DNA of 64,000 nt, taken from positions 186,001-250,000 of the forward strand of contig CAZVHP010000005.1 of assembly GCA_964627305.1 (NCBI GenBank). The letters are read 5' to 3'. Under the pieces are notes generated by a model, which saw only the letters and a program-made list of their open reading frames with translations, searched no databases and was not told where the DNA came from. Numbering within the stretch: the stretch's first letter is position 1; the number at the start of each line of letters is the position of its first letter. Positions 33,880 to 43,023 of the stretch are shown one piece after another. Both the position numbers and the translations under genes were made by a program. Origin of the DNA: WJKG01 sp964627305. GTDB taxonomy: Bacteria; Zixibacteria; MSB-5A5; GN15; FEB-12.

Positions 33880-35160
33880 TTACCTCGACGTTAGCTCACC
33901 CGTAATTCTACTATCGGCCTTTTCTGCTGCCAGAAGCACCCTGACCAACTGAGAAAGCTCCGACACCTGCTCCTGCAGTTCGTCCAACTTCAGGCTCATC
34001 TGCTCCATCTGCCGGACTTTGCTGGCCAGTTCCTGCTGGGTCCGGTCCAACTCCTTGATCGCCGCCAGGGCAACACCGGCAGGGTCAATCGAGGAAATCG
34101 CGGTGCTGTCCTGACCCACACCGAAGGCGGCGCGGAAGTCCTGTGCCGTCGGCCCGATATGCGTAATCTCAGGGGTCTGGCTCTTGTAGTTCCATCTCAA
34201 TATATCCACACTCTGCAGTTGTAGCAAGATCTCCCGACCGCTCACCCTGGCGAAATTCTCCTTGAGGTTCCTGTCAGAGGCGTTCGTCCAGTCACCACCT
34301 TCGGACAGGTACGCCCCGACAATCGTGTTGATCAGTTTGTCGGGTTCGTATGATGCTGTCCCACCCGTGTTCGTAACGAAGATGCCGCCGTCAGCGCGAA
34401 TGACCACCTGTTCGGCACCACCGGTGCCGATGAAATCCCCTCACGTGACGCAGTCATTGGCAGCAAGTACAATGCAGCCATCGTGCGCCGCATTGCCGTT
34501 GTTGCCCATCGCTAACGACATCAGTCCGGCCGCCTGACATCCCTTGCCTCCCGGGACCGATGAATACGCACCGGCGGCAACATTGTTGGTACCCGCCAGC
34601 ACGCCGGAGTAGTCGCCGTAGGCATAGTTATCGAATCCGCCGATGACGGCTGAGTTGTCACCCAAAGTGCTGTTGCCGGCTCCGGCACAGAAGGCGGACT
34701 TGCCGGGATTGTAGTTGGAACTGCCCACAGTCAGCTTATCGCTGATGACCAGATCGCCCTTGATCGATCCCGCCAGAGCGCCATCCACCGAGGCCACCTT
34801 GAACGCAAATGGCACGGTCACAAGCTGGGCTCGCGGCGAGAGTTCTGCCGCACCGTTGACGCTGACTCCGAGCCAGCACAAACTGTCTGCGAAGAGGCCG
34901 ACGTCCAGTGGAGTGAGTGCTCCCAGACGGGTGCTGAACAAACCATCAGCAATCTGCATACCGCTTTGCGTTTCCTGCCAAATGGCCGTGCCACCAACAG
35001 GATCGTTATACAATGAAAAAGTCAGGTTGTGATTGCCGCTGACCGGATCGCCGCTGCTGTCATACAGCATCCCTTGGTAGGAGATCTGTGCCGGTACCCC
35101 GGCATAGATGTTGAGGGCCAGCAGGACAACACCGCCCAGGGCCAGAAGAATCGCTCGCAT
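33880..35160 (-). CDS. S74-type fibre-like secreted protein, interrupted by in-frame TGA
   Basis: One continuous frame of 426 codons broken by TGA at 34441-34443 (codon 240). N-terminal half: signal peptide (MRAILLALGGVVLLALNIYA), an ISYQGMLYDSSGDPVSG beta domain and Gly/Asn-rich repeats (NSTLGDNSAVIGGFDNYAYG). C-terminal half: DRNLKENFARVSG, THIGPTAQDFRAAFG and a terminal coiled coil, the S74 intramolecular chaperone/peptidase domain that trimerises fibres. The TGA lies in CVT-x-GDFIGTGG. Most likely a nonsense change or error; selenocysteine is a weaker possibility, supported only by a hairpin at the right distance. Confidence 0.75.
34413..34431 (-). promoter_or_regulatory. Hairpin just after the in-frame TGA
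   Basis: Minus strand: TCGGCACC, loop GGT, GGTGCCGA, a perfect 8-bp stem. The loop starts 19 bases after TGA and opens with GG, so it meets simple SECIS distance and loop rules. It is also encoded by repetitive Gly/Ala codons, which makes chance likely. Confidence 0.3.
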
Positions 35161-35377
35161 GTTATGCCTCCATAGGTGATGAATCTCGATGACCCTGAGG
35201 TCAGGGCCATGTGGTGTAATGTTCGGTCGTAGTCGTGGCGGGCTATACTCGGCGGCTCAACCGATGTCAGGCCGGCGCACAGTCACTGGCAGTAGATCTG
35301 TGTGAATCTCGGTCGGACGTCAGGAAACGGTTGCGGTAATTCCGATACTCAACTGCCTTCGACCCGAGCAGCCAGGA

Positions 35378-36565
35378 TCAAAACGTCAGCGAGACGCCAG
35401 CAGCGGCCGTGACATCTTCGTAGTCATACAAGATGTGGTTGGACGAGTTGCTGGTGTAGTCAACACTGACACTCAGCCGAAGAATGCTGCCTGCCACTGA
35501 ACAGGGACGTTCGACACTCACGTAGGTGCGGCGCTGGTTGTCGACGCGTTCAACGAACGTCCAGAAGTCTACCATAACCGATCCTCGCTGCTCGGCACGA
35601 ATCTCCCACGCCGGCAAATACTCCCGGTGCCAGTACCCCGCACCCCAGGTCAGGATGATCCGGGGAATCATGAAGGTCTTGATGTTGACGGAGAAGGAGT
35701 AGCCCTCCCAGACCGAAGACCACGGCGACACAACATCCGAGTTAATCCCCTGAACGGTCTTGCTGCCGGATTGGGGTAGCTTCCGCCACGTAACCGTGGC
35801 GCTGATCCCGGTTCTGTCACCAAGTGGCCGCGAGAACCGCTTTGACATGTACAGCAGACTAAGGGCTTCAGAGTCGTCGGCTTCGGTCGGCGTGAGGAAG
35901 CTCGCCTGAACGACACTCGGATCTGACAGTGTATCACCGGTGATACGGTGGACAAACAGCCCCGTCATGAAGGTTGCCCTCGTCAGGGAGACACCAAACT
36001 CCCCGTCTATGACATTGCGGCCAGGAAGCGTCCAGTTCAGCCCCCCGAACACATCGTACTCGCTGCGATCAAGATCATCAGAATTCCCATAGGCCGTCCG
36101 GCGCACACTTCCCCCGGCCCTCAGGCGCAGGTTGTCGGCAGGAGCTGTCCCGGCGGTAACGGTCAGCGCTCCATCGCTGTTGCTGTACTCGTCGAACGCA
36201 TCCCGATATTCCTGGTGATCAAGGCGGCCTTCCATGACAACCGATACTCCGTCATCGGACTGGCGTGGAATAAACGACACGGCCACTCCCCCGCGAAAGT
36301 TGGACAAGTCCTCAAGTTCCGTCAGACCGCTGTCGAGACCGTAGTAGAACGTATACTGCCCAGTGAGCGAAATCTCCATAGTGGGCACCGGGTACAACCG
36401 GAGCGCCGCGCGCGGGTTGGTGTACCATGCAGCAGCCTCACCGGCGTTCTTCAGCAGGTTGGAGGTATGGGCCTGATCGAGACCGAATTCCAGTTCGGCT
36501 CCGGTTGCTTTGCCCGAGGAGCAGACCAGCAAGGCTACCGAGAGAAGTATTGCGATACATCTCAT
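35378..36565 (-). CDS. Predicted outer-membrane beta-barrel protein
   Basis: 395 residues, signal peptide (MRCIAILLSVALLVCSSGKATGA). The rest is alternating hydrophobic/polar strands (TMEISLTGQYTFYYG, VSVVMEGRLDHQEY, LRLRAGGSVRRTAYG) and ends in Phe after AAGVSLTF, as outer-membrane barrels do. Function unknown. It follows the thrombospondin-type-3-like gene by 9 bases; the GAGG ribosome site overlaps that gene's stop. Likely cotranscribed. Confidence 0.7.
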   Translation of the reverse strand: MRCIAILLSVALLVCSSGKATGAELEFGLDQAHTSNLLKNAGEAAAWYTNPRAALRLYPVPTMEISLTGQYTFYYGLDSGLTELEDLSNFRGGVAVSFIPRQSDDGVSVVMEGRLDHQEYRDAFDEYSNSDGALTVTAGTAPADNLRLRAGGSVRRTAYGNSDDLDRSEYDVFGGLNWTLPGRNVIDGEFGVSLTRATFMTGLFVHRITGDTLSDPSVVQASFLTPTEADDSEALSLLYMSKRFSRPLGDRTGISATVTWRKLPQSGSKTVQGINSDVVSPWSSVWEGYSFSVNIKTFMIPRIILTWGAGYWHREYLPAWEIRAEQRGSVMVDFWTFVERVDNQRRTYVSVERPCSVAGSILRLSVSVDYTSNSSNHILYDYEDVTAAAGVSLTF

Positions 36566-36574
36566 CCGGCGGCC

Positions 36575-37003
36575 TCAGAAGCAGATGCCACCGACACAAA
36601 CCTTGCCGGAGGCGCCCGCAGCTATGCCGTTTCCGGGGCCGAAATCCTCCCCGGCGTAGAAACCACCCCGGAACGTGCCAAGATCGCGCACCGTACTTTG
36701 GCGCAGCTTGAAGCGTTCCTGCCGCGAAAGTCCAGCCAGCAAATCAGCCGACTTCACCTCGACAGCGTCAAACATACCGGCGATCTGAGTGCCACCTGCG
36801 GCTAGGAACGGAGTCTCACCGGACCTGCCGCCGGAGAACTCATCGGGGATGCCATCGTTGTTGCTGTCGGTCAGGTTGTCGTTGATGCCATCGCCGTCTA
36901 AGTCCACGAACCGAGCGGCTACAGACCCGGCATTCGGACTGCCGACTGGACACACGAACAGAAACAGCAGGAAAGTCAGAATTGCGGTTGCATACCTCGC
37001 CAT
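36575..37003 (-). CDS. Small secreted protein with calcium-binding type-3 repeats
   Basis: About 142 residues; ATG at 37003 chosen (GGAG 6 bases upstream), alternatives at 37006 and GTG 37015. Signal peptide (ATAILTFLLFLFVCPVGSPN). Two Asp/Asn-rich repeats, DLDGDGINDNLTDSNNDGIP, are of the thrombospondin type-3/EF-hand-like kind that bind calcium. The C-terminus has a CVGGICF pair. Function unknown; grouped with the barrel protein downstream. Confidence 0.65.
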   Translation of the reverse strand: MARYATAILTFLLFLFVCPVGSPNAGSVAARFVDLDGDGINDNLTDSNNDGIPDEFSGGRSGETPFLAAGGTQIAGMFDAVEVKSADLLAGLSRQERFKLRQSTVRDLGTFRGGFYAGEDFGPGNGIAAGASGKVCVGGICF

Positions 37004-37116
37004 CATCCACTCCACGATACTGAGGCCCGGGCAAGGACGTTAACCTGTCTTCGTTGCGACCGGGCCAGATTCACGTACTCAGCTAGCTCAGCGATCTATT
37101 CAGAGACCCGCTCAGA

Positions 37117-38499
37117 TCAGAAGCACACGGGAGCAGGCCCGCCACTGAAAAGAAAGCTGATCAAGTACGTCATGTCACTAACATTTACTACCGTATCATT
37201 GTTGACGTCGGCAGCACCGGGGAACAGAGGCGCCGGACCGCCACTGAAGAGATACGAGACCAGAAATGTCATGTCCGAGACGTTGACCCCGTCATTCTGG
37301 CCGTTGACATCGCCACACAGGTACGTGGTCACCGACTTGGTCTCCGTCCAGCCGGACTCTTCCTCCCATTGATCGCGAGCTTTGACCATAACCTCGAAAC
37401 TGCCCGAACCTGGGAACTCATAGGTGTGCTCGCACACGGTATTCGAAGCAAATGGGCCAACCCAGCCGCTTGTCTCTCCGTTGCCGTAATCAAACATGAA
37501 ATGAACTTCGTTGCCGTCGGGATCGGCGGCGTAGGTCTGGAAAGTCAACGTCTCCCCTGCCGCCAGCGTAGTCTTGTCAAGATTCAGGGTACCAGGAGTC
37601 TCAGGTGGCGAGTTCTGCTGGTTGCTGATGGTAACGGTTACTTTGATTTCATTAGTGCCGACCCAGTCAGTTTGAAGTGTCATGTCCAGATCGTGCACGC
37701 TGCTGCGCTGACCGGCGGCAAGGATGGCATTTCGGTAACTTGTCTCGTTGAAGTCACTGGCCCCGACGACAACACCATGCCCACCATCGAAATACACTGT
37801 GGGAAAGCCAGCGAGATTGAACTCTTCGACGCGCTCAGCCGCGAGCGGGTTCTTGTCATCGACCAGCGCGACATAATACATCGGATAGTCACCCGAGCCT
37901 TTGATAGAGCGGAGACGACCGGCGGCATAGGGACAATATCCACACCAGGTAGCTGTGGCCTGCTCCAGAAATACACCATGATTGCAGCCGCCAAAGGCGG
38001 TATCGCGCGCCACCTGCCCCGGAGCGGCTTCGGCGGCGGCGTCAACCCAGTACGCCGTGAACGGATAGCCCGCAGGTGGATAGGAGTAGCCCGTGTGCGC
38101 GGTGGCGTTGAAGACCGCGGCGACGGCAACAATGTTCGTTTGCTGAATATTCCCGAACCCGGCCACAGCCGAATTCCAGTTGGCTTCGTACGTCACGGTG
38201 TCGAATTGCGAGAGACTCAGGACCTCGGTAAGTGCGAAATCAAGAAACGGCATCTCGTAGGGGCTACCCCAGGCGTCAAACCAGTTCTTTGATGACTGGT
38301 ACTCGGCTACGTACACCTTCAGCGTACCTTGGTAATCGCCGGATCGTTCAGCCACCGACCCTTGAGCAGTCGGACGATTCGCGTCTGCTGGGTCAAGATC
38401 CGGACGCATCTCGAAATCCTGGGCGGTAAACGCTGTCACACCCAGCAGGGCGATCGCTGCCGCCACTGCCAAGACATAAGACTTAGCATTGTGCATCAT
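37117..38499 (-). CDS. Secreted thioredoxin-like protein with PKD and dockerin-like repeats
   Basis: 460 residues, signal peptide (SYVLAVAAAIALLGVTAFTA). About residues 165-290 form a thioredoxin-like domain with active-site ATWCGYCPYA (CGYC) and the cis-proline segment EFNLAGFPTVYFDGG. A PKD-type beta domain follows (about 300-385, FMFDYGNGETSGWVGPF), then two dockerin-like repeats (GVNVSDMTFLVSYLFSGG and VVNVSDMTYLISFLFSGG). Probably an extracytoplasmic redox protein attached through the repeats. GGGAGAA lies 8 bases before the start. Confidence 0.85.
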   Translation of the reverse strand: MMHNAKSYVLAVAAAIALLGVTAFTAQDFEMRPDLDPADANRPTAQGSVAERSGDYQGTLKVYVAEYQSSKNWFDAWGSPYEMPFLDFALTEVLSLSQFDTVTYEANWNSAVAGFGNIQQTNIVAVAAVFNATAHTGYSYPPAGYPFTAYWVDAAAEAAPGQVARDTAFGGCNHGVFLEQATATWCGYCPYAAGRLRSIKGSGDYPMYYVALVDDKNPLAAERVEEFNLAGFPTVYFDGGHGVVVGASDFNETSYRNAILAAGQRSSVHDLDMTLQTDWVGTNEIKVTVTISNQQNSPPETPGTLNLDKTTLAAGETLTFQTYAADPDGNEVHFMFDYGNGETSGWVGPFASNTVCEHTYEFPGSGSFEVMVKARDQWEEESGWTETKSVTTYLCGDVNGQNDGVNVSDMTFLVSYLFSGGPAPLFPGAADVNNDTVVNVSDMTYLISFLFSGGPAPVCF

Positions 38500-38909
38500 G
38501 GAATGATTCTCCCTCTATAGAGTATAGGCGTGTATTTGGCAGACCGACCAACATGTGGAATATACTGGATGTGCCTTCTATGTCAACTAATTTTATCCAC
38601 ATTGTCAGAATACCCACACTACCTAAGTTGTGTAGCATAAGCGACTTCGACGGCTTAATCACTACTAACAAGTACGCTTTTGCGTGCCCTGCTGCTCTGT
38701 ACCTCACCGACAACAGCCCCGGTGAACGGTTTCGAGTGCCCCGGTCAACGTCGTCCTCACCGTCCCCGGCTGTGACCGACTGAAATGAGGAGCTCTCGCG
38801 ACTTATCAGCAACGCATCCGTTCGGCACGGCTGGTCTCCCACGCTATCCGGCTCAGTCGCGGTGGAGATTGAGAGTTGACAAATCTGTGTCTCCTTGTTT
38901 TTTGCGACA

Positions 38910-40454
38910 ATGCCTACGAGTGCCACCAGCATCATCCGACAAGCGATACGAGCTCACCCGCTAATCTTTGTGTTGATGGTGGCAATCGGTATCCGTCTGG
39001 TGGCGGTGCTCTTTTCCAGGGGTTTTCTCCATTCGGATGATCATTACGATACCATCGCCCCGGCCTGGGACTGGATCGCCAATGGGATGACAGGCGAGAA
39101 CGGATACCTCCGCTGGAAGGGCAGCAGTTCTTCGCTGACTGTAAATCGGTTTCCGCTGTATGTCCTGACTCTTTGGGCGTTAATCAAATCGTTTATGATT
39201 CTCGGGTTAACTTCCCTTGACGCCATCATGTATGGTATCCGGGCTGTCCATGCGGCGGTATCGCTGATTCCTGTGTGGGCAGGATTCTCGATCACACGTC
39301 TGGTGACGCGCTCCGACCGCTGGGCAGTGGCCGCCGGGTTGATCATGGCCCTGCACTTCGCCATGCCGTTCCTCGGTGTCCGAAATCTGATTGAAGTTGT
39401 CGGCGGCAGTATCTGGATGCTGGCCTTGTACCACCTCTATCGTTGGGAACAAAAAAGACAGGTAAGGTCACTGTACCTTGCTGGGATATGTGCCGGCCTC
39501 GCGTGGATGATTCGGTTCCAGATTGCACTTGCCGTGCTGCCGGTGCCTGTGGTGCTATGGTGGAGAGACGGTAACCCGCGGGCGGCGATCCACTTCTCAA
39601 TGGCTGTTGGCATCATGATTCTGGCGTCGGCTTTCGCAGACTGGGCCATCCTTGGGCGTTTCGCGGGTTCAACCATCAACATCGTGATGAACACCGGACT
39701 GGGCGGCTCAATGTACCAGACCATCCCCTTGATGTATACGGTGGTTCTACTGGGGCTGCTGATCCCGCCGGTCTCGTTTGTGGCGCTGTGGCTTTGGGCA
39801 CGACGGTCGTTTCGGAGTACTCATCTGCTGCTGCTCGCCAGTTCCCTGTCCTTCTTCATCTTTCATGCATTGCACGACAATCAGCAGGAGCGCTTTTTGC
39901 TTCCGATGCTGCCCCAGGTACTGCTCATGACGGTGCTGGCCCTCTACCACAAGGTTCGTGACGACGGGTATCTGTTTCGACACATGTCCCTTACCCGTGC
40001 GACATTGGTCTGGGTGCTTGGTGTAAACCTGATCGTGCTGATATTCCTGACACCTGCCTATGGTCACAAGGGTTTGATCGAGCCGTTGGTTGCGCTGGGG
40101 CAAATGGACCCCGAACCTCGCGTTCTGATTGTGCAACCCAATGTGCGCCACTGGCCACCGCGCGAATACGCTGACGCCGGTGTCAAGACTGTGGTCGTTC
40201 GCCGTTGGGATGCTCTCCATACGGATGAAGTTCGAAGGCAAAACTACGACTACATCATCGTCTACCCCGTTCCACCCTCAGCACACAGGGCACATGTTGA
40301 CTCGATCGAAAGTGTCCTCGGCCCCACGACACCAGCATGGCACATCGAACCATCCGCGTATGACTGGCTCCTGGCCCGCCTCAACCCCAGGCACAACAGA
40401 AGCTATGAGGGCTGGGTCCTGCGTCCTGCGACTGCGGCCGAAAGTGGCCGTTAA
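38910..40454 (+). CDS. GT22-like membrane mannosyltransferase
   Basis: About 514 residues from ATG at 38910; a TTG five codons earlier is less likely. Ten or so membrane spans. The first loop has FLHSDDHYDTIAPAWDWIA, the acidic pair of GT-C enzymes, and later HALHDNQQERFLLPMLPQ matches the 'H-K-E-x-R-F-L-x-P' motif of the ALG9/PIG-B (GT22) family. A soluble C-terminal domain follows (about 415-514). It probably adds a sugar from a polyprenyl-phosphate donor. The 410 bases upstream hold a TTGACA near 38872 but no good -10. Confidence 0.78.
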   Translation: MPTSATSIIRQAIRAHPLIFVLMVAIGIRLVAVLFSRGFLHSDDHYDTIAPAWDWIANGMTGENGYLRWKGSSSSLTVNRFPLYVLTLWALIKSFMILGLTSLDAIMYGIRAVHAAVSLIPVWAGFSITRLVTRSDRWAVAAGLIMALHFAMPFLGVRNLIEVVGGSIWMLALYHLYRWEQKRQVRSLYLAGICAGLAWMIRFQIALAVLPVPVVLWWRDGNPRAAIHFSMAVGIMILASAFADWAILGRFAGSTINIVMNTGLGGSMYQTIPLMYTVVLLGLLIPPVSFVALWLWARRSFRSTHLLLLASSLSFFIFHALHDNQQERFLLPMLPQVLLMTVLALYHKVRDDGYLFRHMSLTRATLVWVLGVNLIVLIFLTPAYGHKGLIEPLVALGQMDPEPRVLIVQPNVRHWPPREYADAGVKTVVVRRWDALHTDEVRRQNYDYIIVYPVPPSAHRAHVDSIESVLGPTTPAWHIEPSAYDWLLARLNPRHNRSYEGWVLRPATAAESGR

Positions 40455-40564
40455 CCCATCGCAGGAGTCGTCAACGCCATCTTGGTGCATCTCCCCCTGA
40501 TACGCTGAGACTTGGCCGGATCAAGCGTTCACAATGTGGCTGATGCTATGCCCCGGAAGAACAA

Positions 40565-40638
40565 TACTGAGGGGTGGACTTGAACCACCGACCTCCTGAT
40601 CCACAATCAGGCGTTCTAACCAACTGAACTACCCCAGC
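40565..40638 (-). tRNA. tRNA-His (GTG), non-canonical: no encoded G-1, A73
   Basis: 74 bases. Acceptor GCTGGGG pairs with CCTCAGT (G-U at 1:72 and 5:68), D stem GTTC/GAAC, anticodon stem CCTGA/TCAGG around TTGTGGA (GTG), T stem GGTGG/CCACC. The base before position 1 is U, not G, and the discriminator is A. CCA is not encoded. Confidence 0.95.
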
Positions 40639-40657
40639 ATTCTCTTACAGACTCCCT

Positions 40658-40685
40658 AAATTACCATCTTTTACAGTCAAGTCAA
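40658..40685 (-). promoter_or_regulatory. Likely tRNA-His promoter
   Basis: Minus strand: TTGACT (40680-40685), 16-base spacer, TAATTT (40658-40663). Predicted start is about 13 bases upstream of the tRNA. Confidence 0.6.
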
Positions 40686-40866
40686 GACAGATAATTGCAT
40701 CTGTCCAACACGCCCCTCGGCGTGGTTAGCGGGCAGTACGATCACTTGGATCTGCCGGGCTTATGGTACGGGTGGAATCGGGAGGCCACCTCAGCAGACT
40801 AAGGTGGCCTCCGATATCAGCTTCACAGTCACAGGACCTGGCTAAACAGCGTAGTGTTAACTGTCG

Positions 40867-43005
40867 CTATTCCGGCTTGGCGAAAGCATTCTCGGGGACC
40901 TCGGGATTGATGGTAAGTTCAGTGACATCGACTTTGCCAAACTTCTGCCCATTCAACTCCTTCTGCACGACTTTCGGCAGGGTCAACCCGGATGCAGTAA
41001 TCATCGAGTTCACATGGTCGGTAACCATCCCGTCACCCATGAACGTCTCGCCCCAGTAACTGATCGAGACCACCTGATGATTCTCAGCGCCAAAGGCAAA
41101 ACGGGCGATCTCCTCGGACTTGTCATCAAGGATCGCCACCATGTGAACATCGACACCGCCGGATTTGGCCGGACCAACAAAGACAGCGTCGAAACTCGGA
41201 TCATCGGCGTGCTGCAAAACCCAGATGAAGTCACGACCCCGTTCGCGATCTTCCTTCATGATGTCCTTTTCGGTCTTGGCTTCGACACCGCCCATCTGAG
41301 ACGGCTTCCAACCCGTCTGACCGTCGCGGATGTCGTACATCTGCTGCCCCATAAAGGAAACCACCGACCGGGACTTGTCCGGGTACACAACCAGTTCCTC
41401 AACCGCCAGCGGTATCTCTCCCTGAGGCGTGGTCACGGTCAGCGTGGCCTTGCGCGAGACACCCGTGACCTTCTTGAATGCATCCAGTCCGCCATGGGCT
41501 TGGGCCGCTTTCACAAGCACCTCACGTCCCATAGCGCGAGTCTCTTCGTCGACAACCAGATCCTCCGACTCAGCGCCCGAGGGGATAGTGATATCGATCT
41601 GCGTCACCGGCCCCAATCCAAGCTCCTCAAGGGGAACATCGAAACGGGAGGCGTCACCAACCACCAACACGACCATTTCGTCAGGACGAAGGTTATTGCG
41701 GGCGGCCGCCATCACATCCTCTGGCGTGATGGCCTCAATACGTTCTTTGACCTGCTGTAGCCTGTCTTCGGGAAGACCGTAGTAATCATATGTCATGATG
41801 CGGTTGATAACTTCCCGTGGTGAATCGAAGTTGAAGACAAACGAGTTGAGATAGCCATCTTTTGCCTGAGCCATCTCGGTCTTCGTCGGCGGGTCAGTCA
41901 ACATGGAGCGAGTCTGCTTGATCATCTCCCGGGCCGCCTGCACAGTGCTTTGCGGCTTCGTGGAGGCAACGCAAATGAAATAGCCGGGGTAGTCGTAGTT
42001 CGATATGTAGTTTCCGAACGCCGCATAGGCCAGTCCCTGCTTGGTACGCACGTTTTCCGTGATACGGCTCCCGAATCCTCCGCCAAGCACCGAGTTCATG
42101 ACAATCCGATCAGCGTAGTCCGGATCGGTTGTGAGTCCTCCGATGTGACCACAGCGGACATAAGATTGCTCAACATCGGTCTTCTCGATATAGTAAACCT
42201 GGCTGCGCCAATCATAGTCCACCGGCGGCGGTGGCGGCACATCAACCGAACCGGCGGGCCAGTCACCGAAGTACTTCCTGACCAGTGCCATCACCTTCTT
42301 ACGATCGAAATCGCCCCTGATGGCAATCTGAATATTCTGCGGATGGTACCACTGACGGTGAAATGCCACCAGATCGTCGCGGGTTATGGCGTTGATGGTG
42401 GCATACTCCGAATGGCGGGCATACGGGGAGTCCTCACCGTACATGATCTTCTGCCACTCGCGAAGCGAAATCTGCGCGATGTCGTCGTTCCGGCGTGAGA
42501 TACCGGTGCGAGCCTGCACTTTGGCCAGTTCGATCTTGTCTTCTTCAAACACCGGCCGGCGCATCACCTCGCTGAGCACTTCCATACCAAGATCAGCGTA
42601 CTCGCTCAGGACGTTGACGTAGGCGGTTCCTTCAGTAAGACGTATCCCGTGTTCAACCGTGCCGCCTATCCCCTCCAGCAGCTCGTCAATCTCGTCACCG
42701 GCCCACTTTTCTGTGCCACCGGTACGCATGACATCGCCACAGATATTGGCCAGCCCGACCTTATCTGCCGGCTCCAGGTAGGAGCCGACGTTGATTCGGC
42801 AGTTCACGTTGAACAGCGGCAATGAACGATCCTGCAGCAGGTAGATCCGCATGCCGTTATCCAGAGTGACTTTTTCAACATCGGGGATGTTGATATCGTT
42901 CAGTTTCGGAAAGTCGATGCTCTCAATATCCTGAGCAACACCTGCGGTCGCGCCGAGACCCACAAGCAGGAGCACGACGGCTATCAGTATTCTGTGCATA
43001 CTCAT
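40867..43005 (-). CDS. M16-family peptidase homologue without the zinc motif
   Basis: 712 residues, signal peptide to about residue 25 (ending TAGVAQ). Two M16 halves are clear (VTLDNGMRIYLLQDRSLPLF at the start; VLGGGFGSRITENVRTKQGL in the second half) plus a C-terminal extension of about 220 residues. At the expected HxxEH the sequence is GLANICGDVMRTGG, so zinc ligands are absent and this is probably the non-catalytic partner. It follows the active M16 gene by 18 bases. Confidence 0.9.
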   Translation of the reverse strand: MSMHRILIAVVLLLVGLGATAGVAQDIESIDFPKLNDINIPDVEKVTLDNGMRIYLLQDRSLPLFNVNCRINVGSYLEPADKVGLANICGDVMRTGGTEKWAGDEIDELLEGIGGTVEHGIRLTEGTAYVNVLSEYADLGMEVLSEVMRRPVFEEDKIELAKVQARTGISRRNDDIAQISLREWQKIMYGEDSPYARHSEYATINAITRDDLVAFHRQWYHPQNIQIAIRGDFDRKKVMALVRKYFGDWPAGSVDVPPPPPVDYDWRSQVYYIEKTDVEQSYVRCGHIGGLTTDPDYADRIVMNSVLGGGFGSRITENVRTKQGLAYAAFGNYISNYDYPGYFICVASTKPQSTVQAAREMIKQTRSMLTDPPTKTEMAQAKDGYLNSFVFNFDSPREVINRIMTYDYYGLPEDRLQQVKERIEAITPEDVMAAARNNLRPDEMVVLVVGDASRFDVPLEELGLGPVTQIDITIPSGAESEDLVVDEETRAMGREVLVKAAQAHGGLDAFKKVTGVSRKATLTVTTPQGEIPLAVEELVVYPDKSRSVVSFMGQQMYDIRDGQTGWKPSQMGGVEAKTEKDIMKEDRERGRDFIWVLQHADDPSFDAVFVGPAKSGGVDVHMVAILDDKSEEIARFAFGAENHQVVSISYWGETFMGDGMVTDHVNSMITASGLTLPKVVQKELNGQKFGKVDVTELTINPEVPENAFAKPE

Positions 43006-43023
43006 GTTTCCCTCTCCCTGTAG

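Noticed and set aside
34441..35160. Two independent genes either side of the TGA at 34441
   Set aside because: The downstream part has no ribosome site or signal peptide and completes the S74-type domain order, so they are one interrupted frame.
38483..38935. A 150-codon minus-strand frame in the 410-base gap before the GT22-like gene
   Set aside because: It overlaps the starts of both neighbours and has no ribosome site or recognisable product; the gap looks like a plain promoter region.
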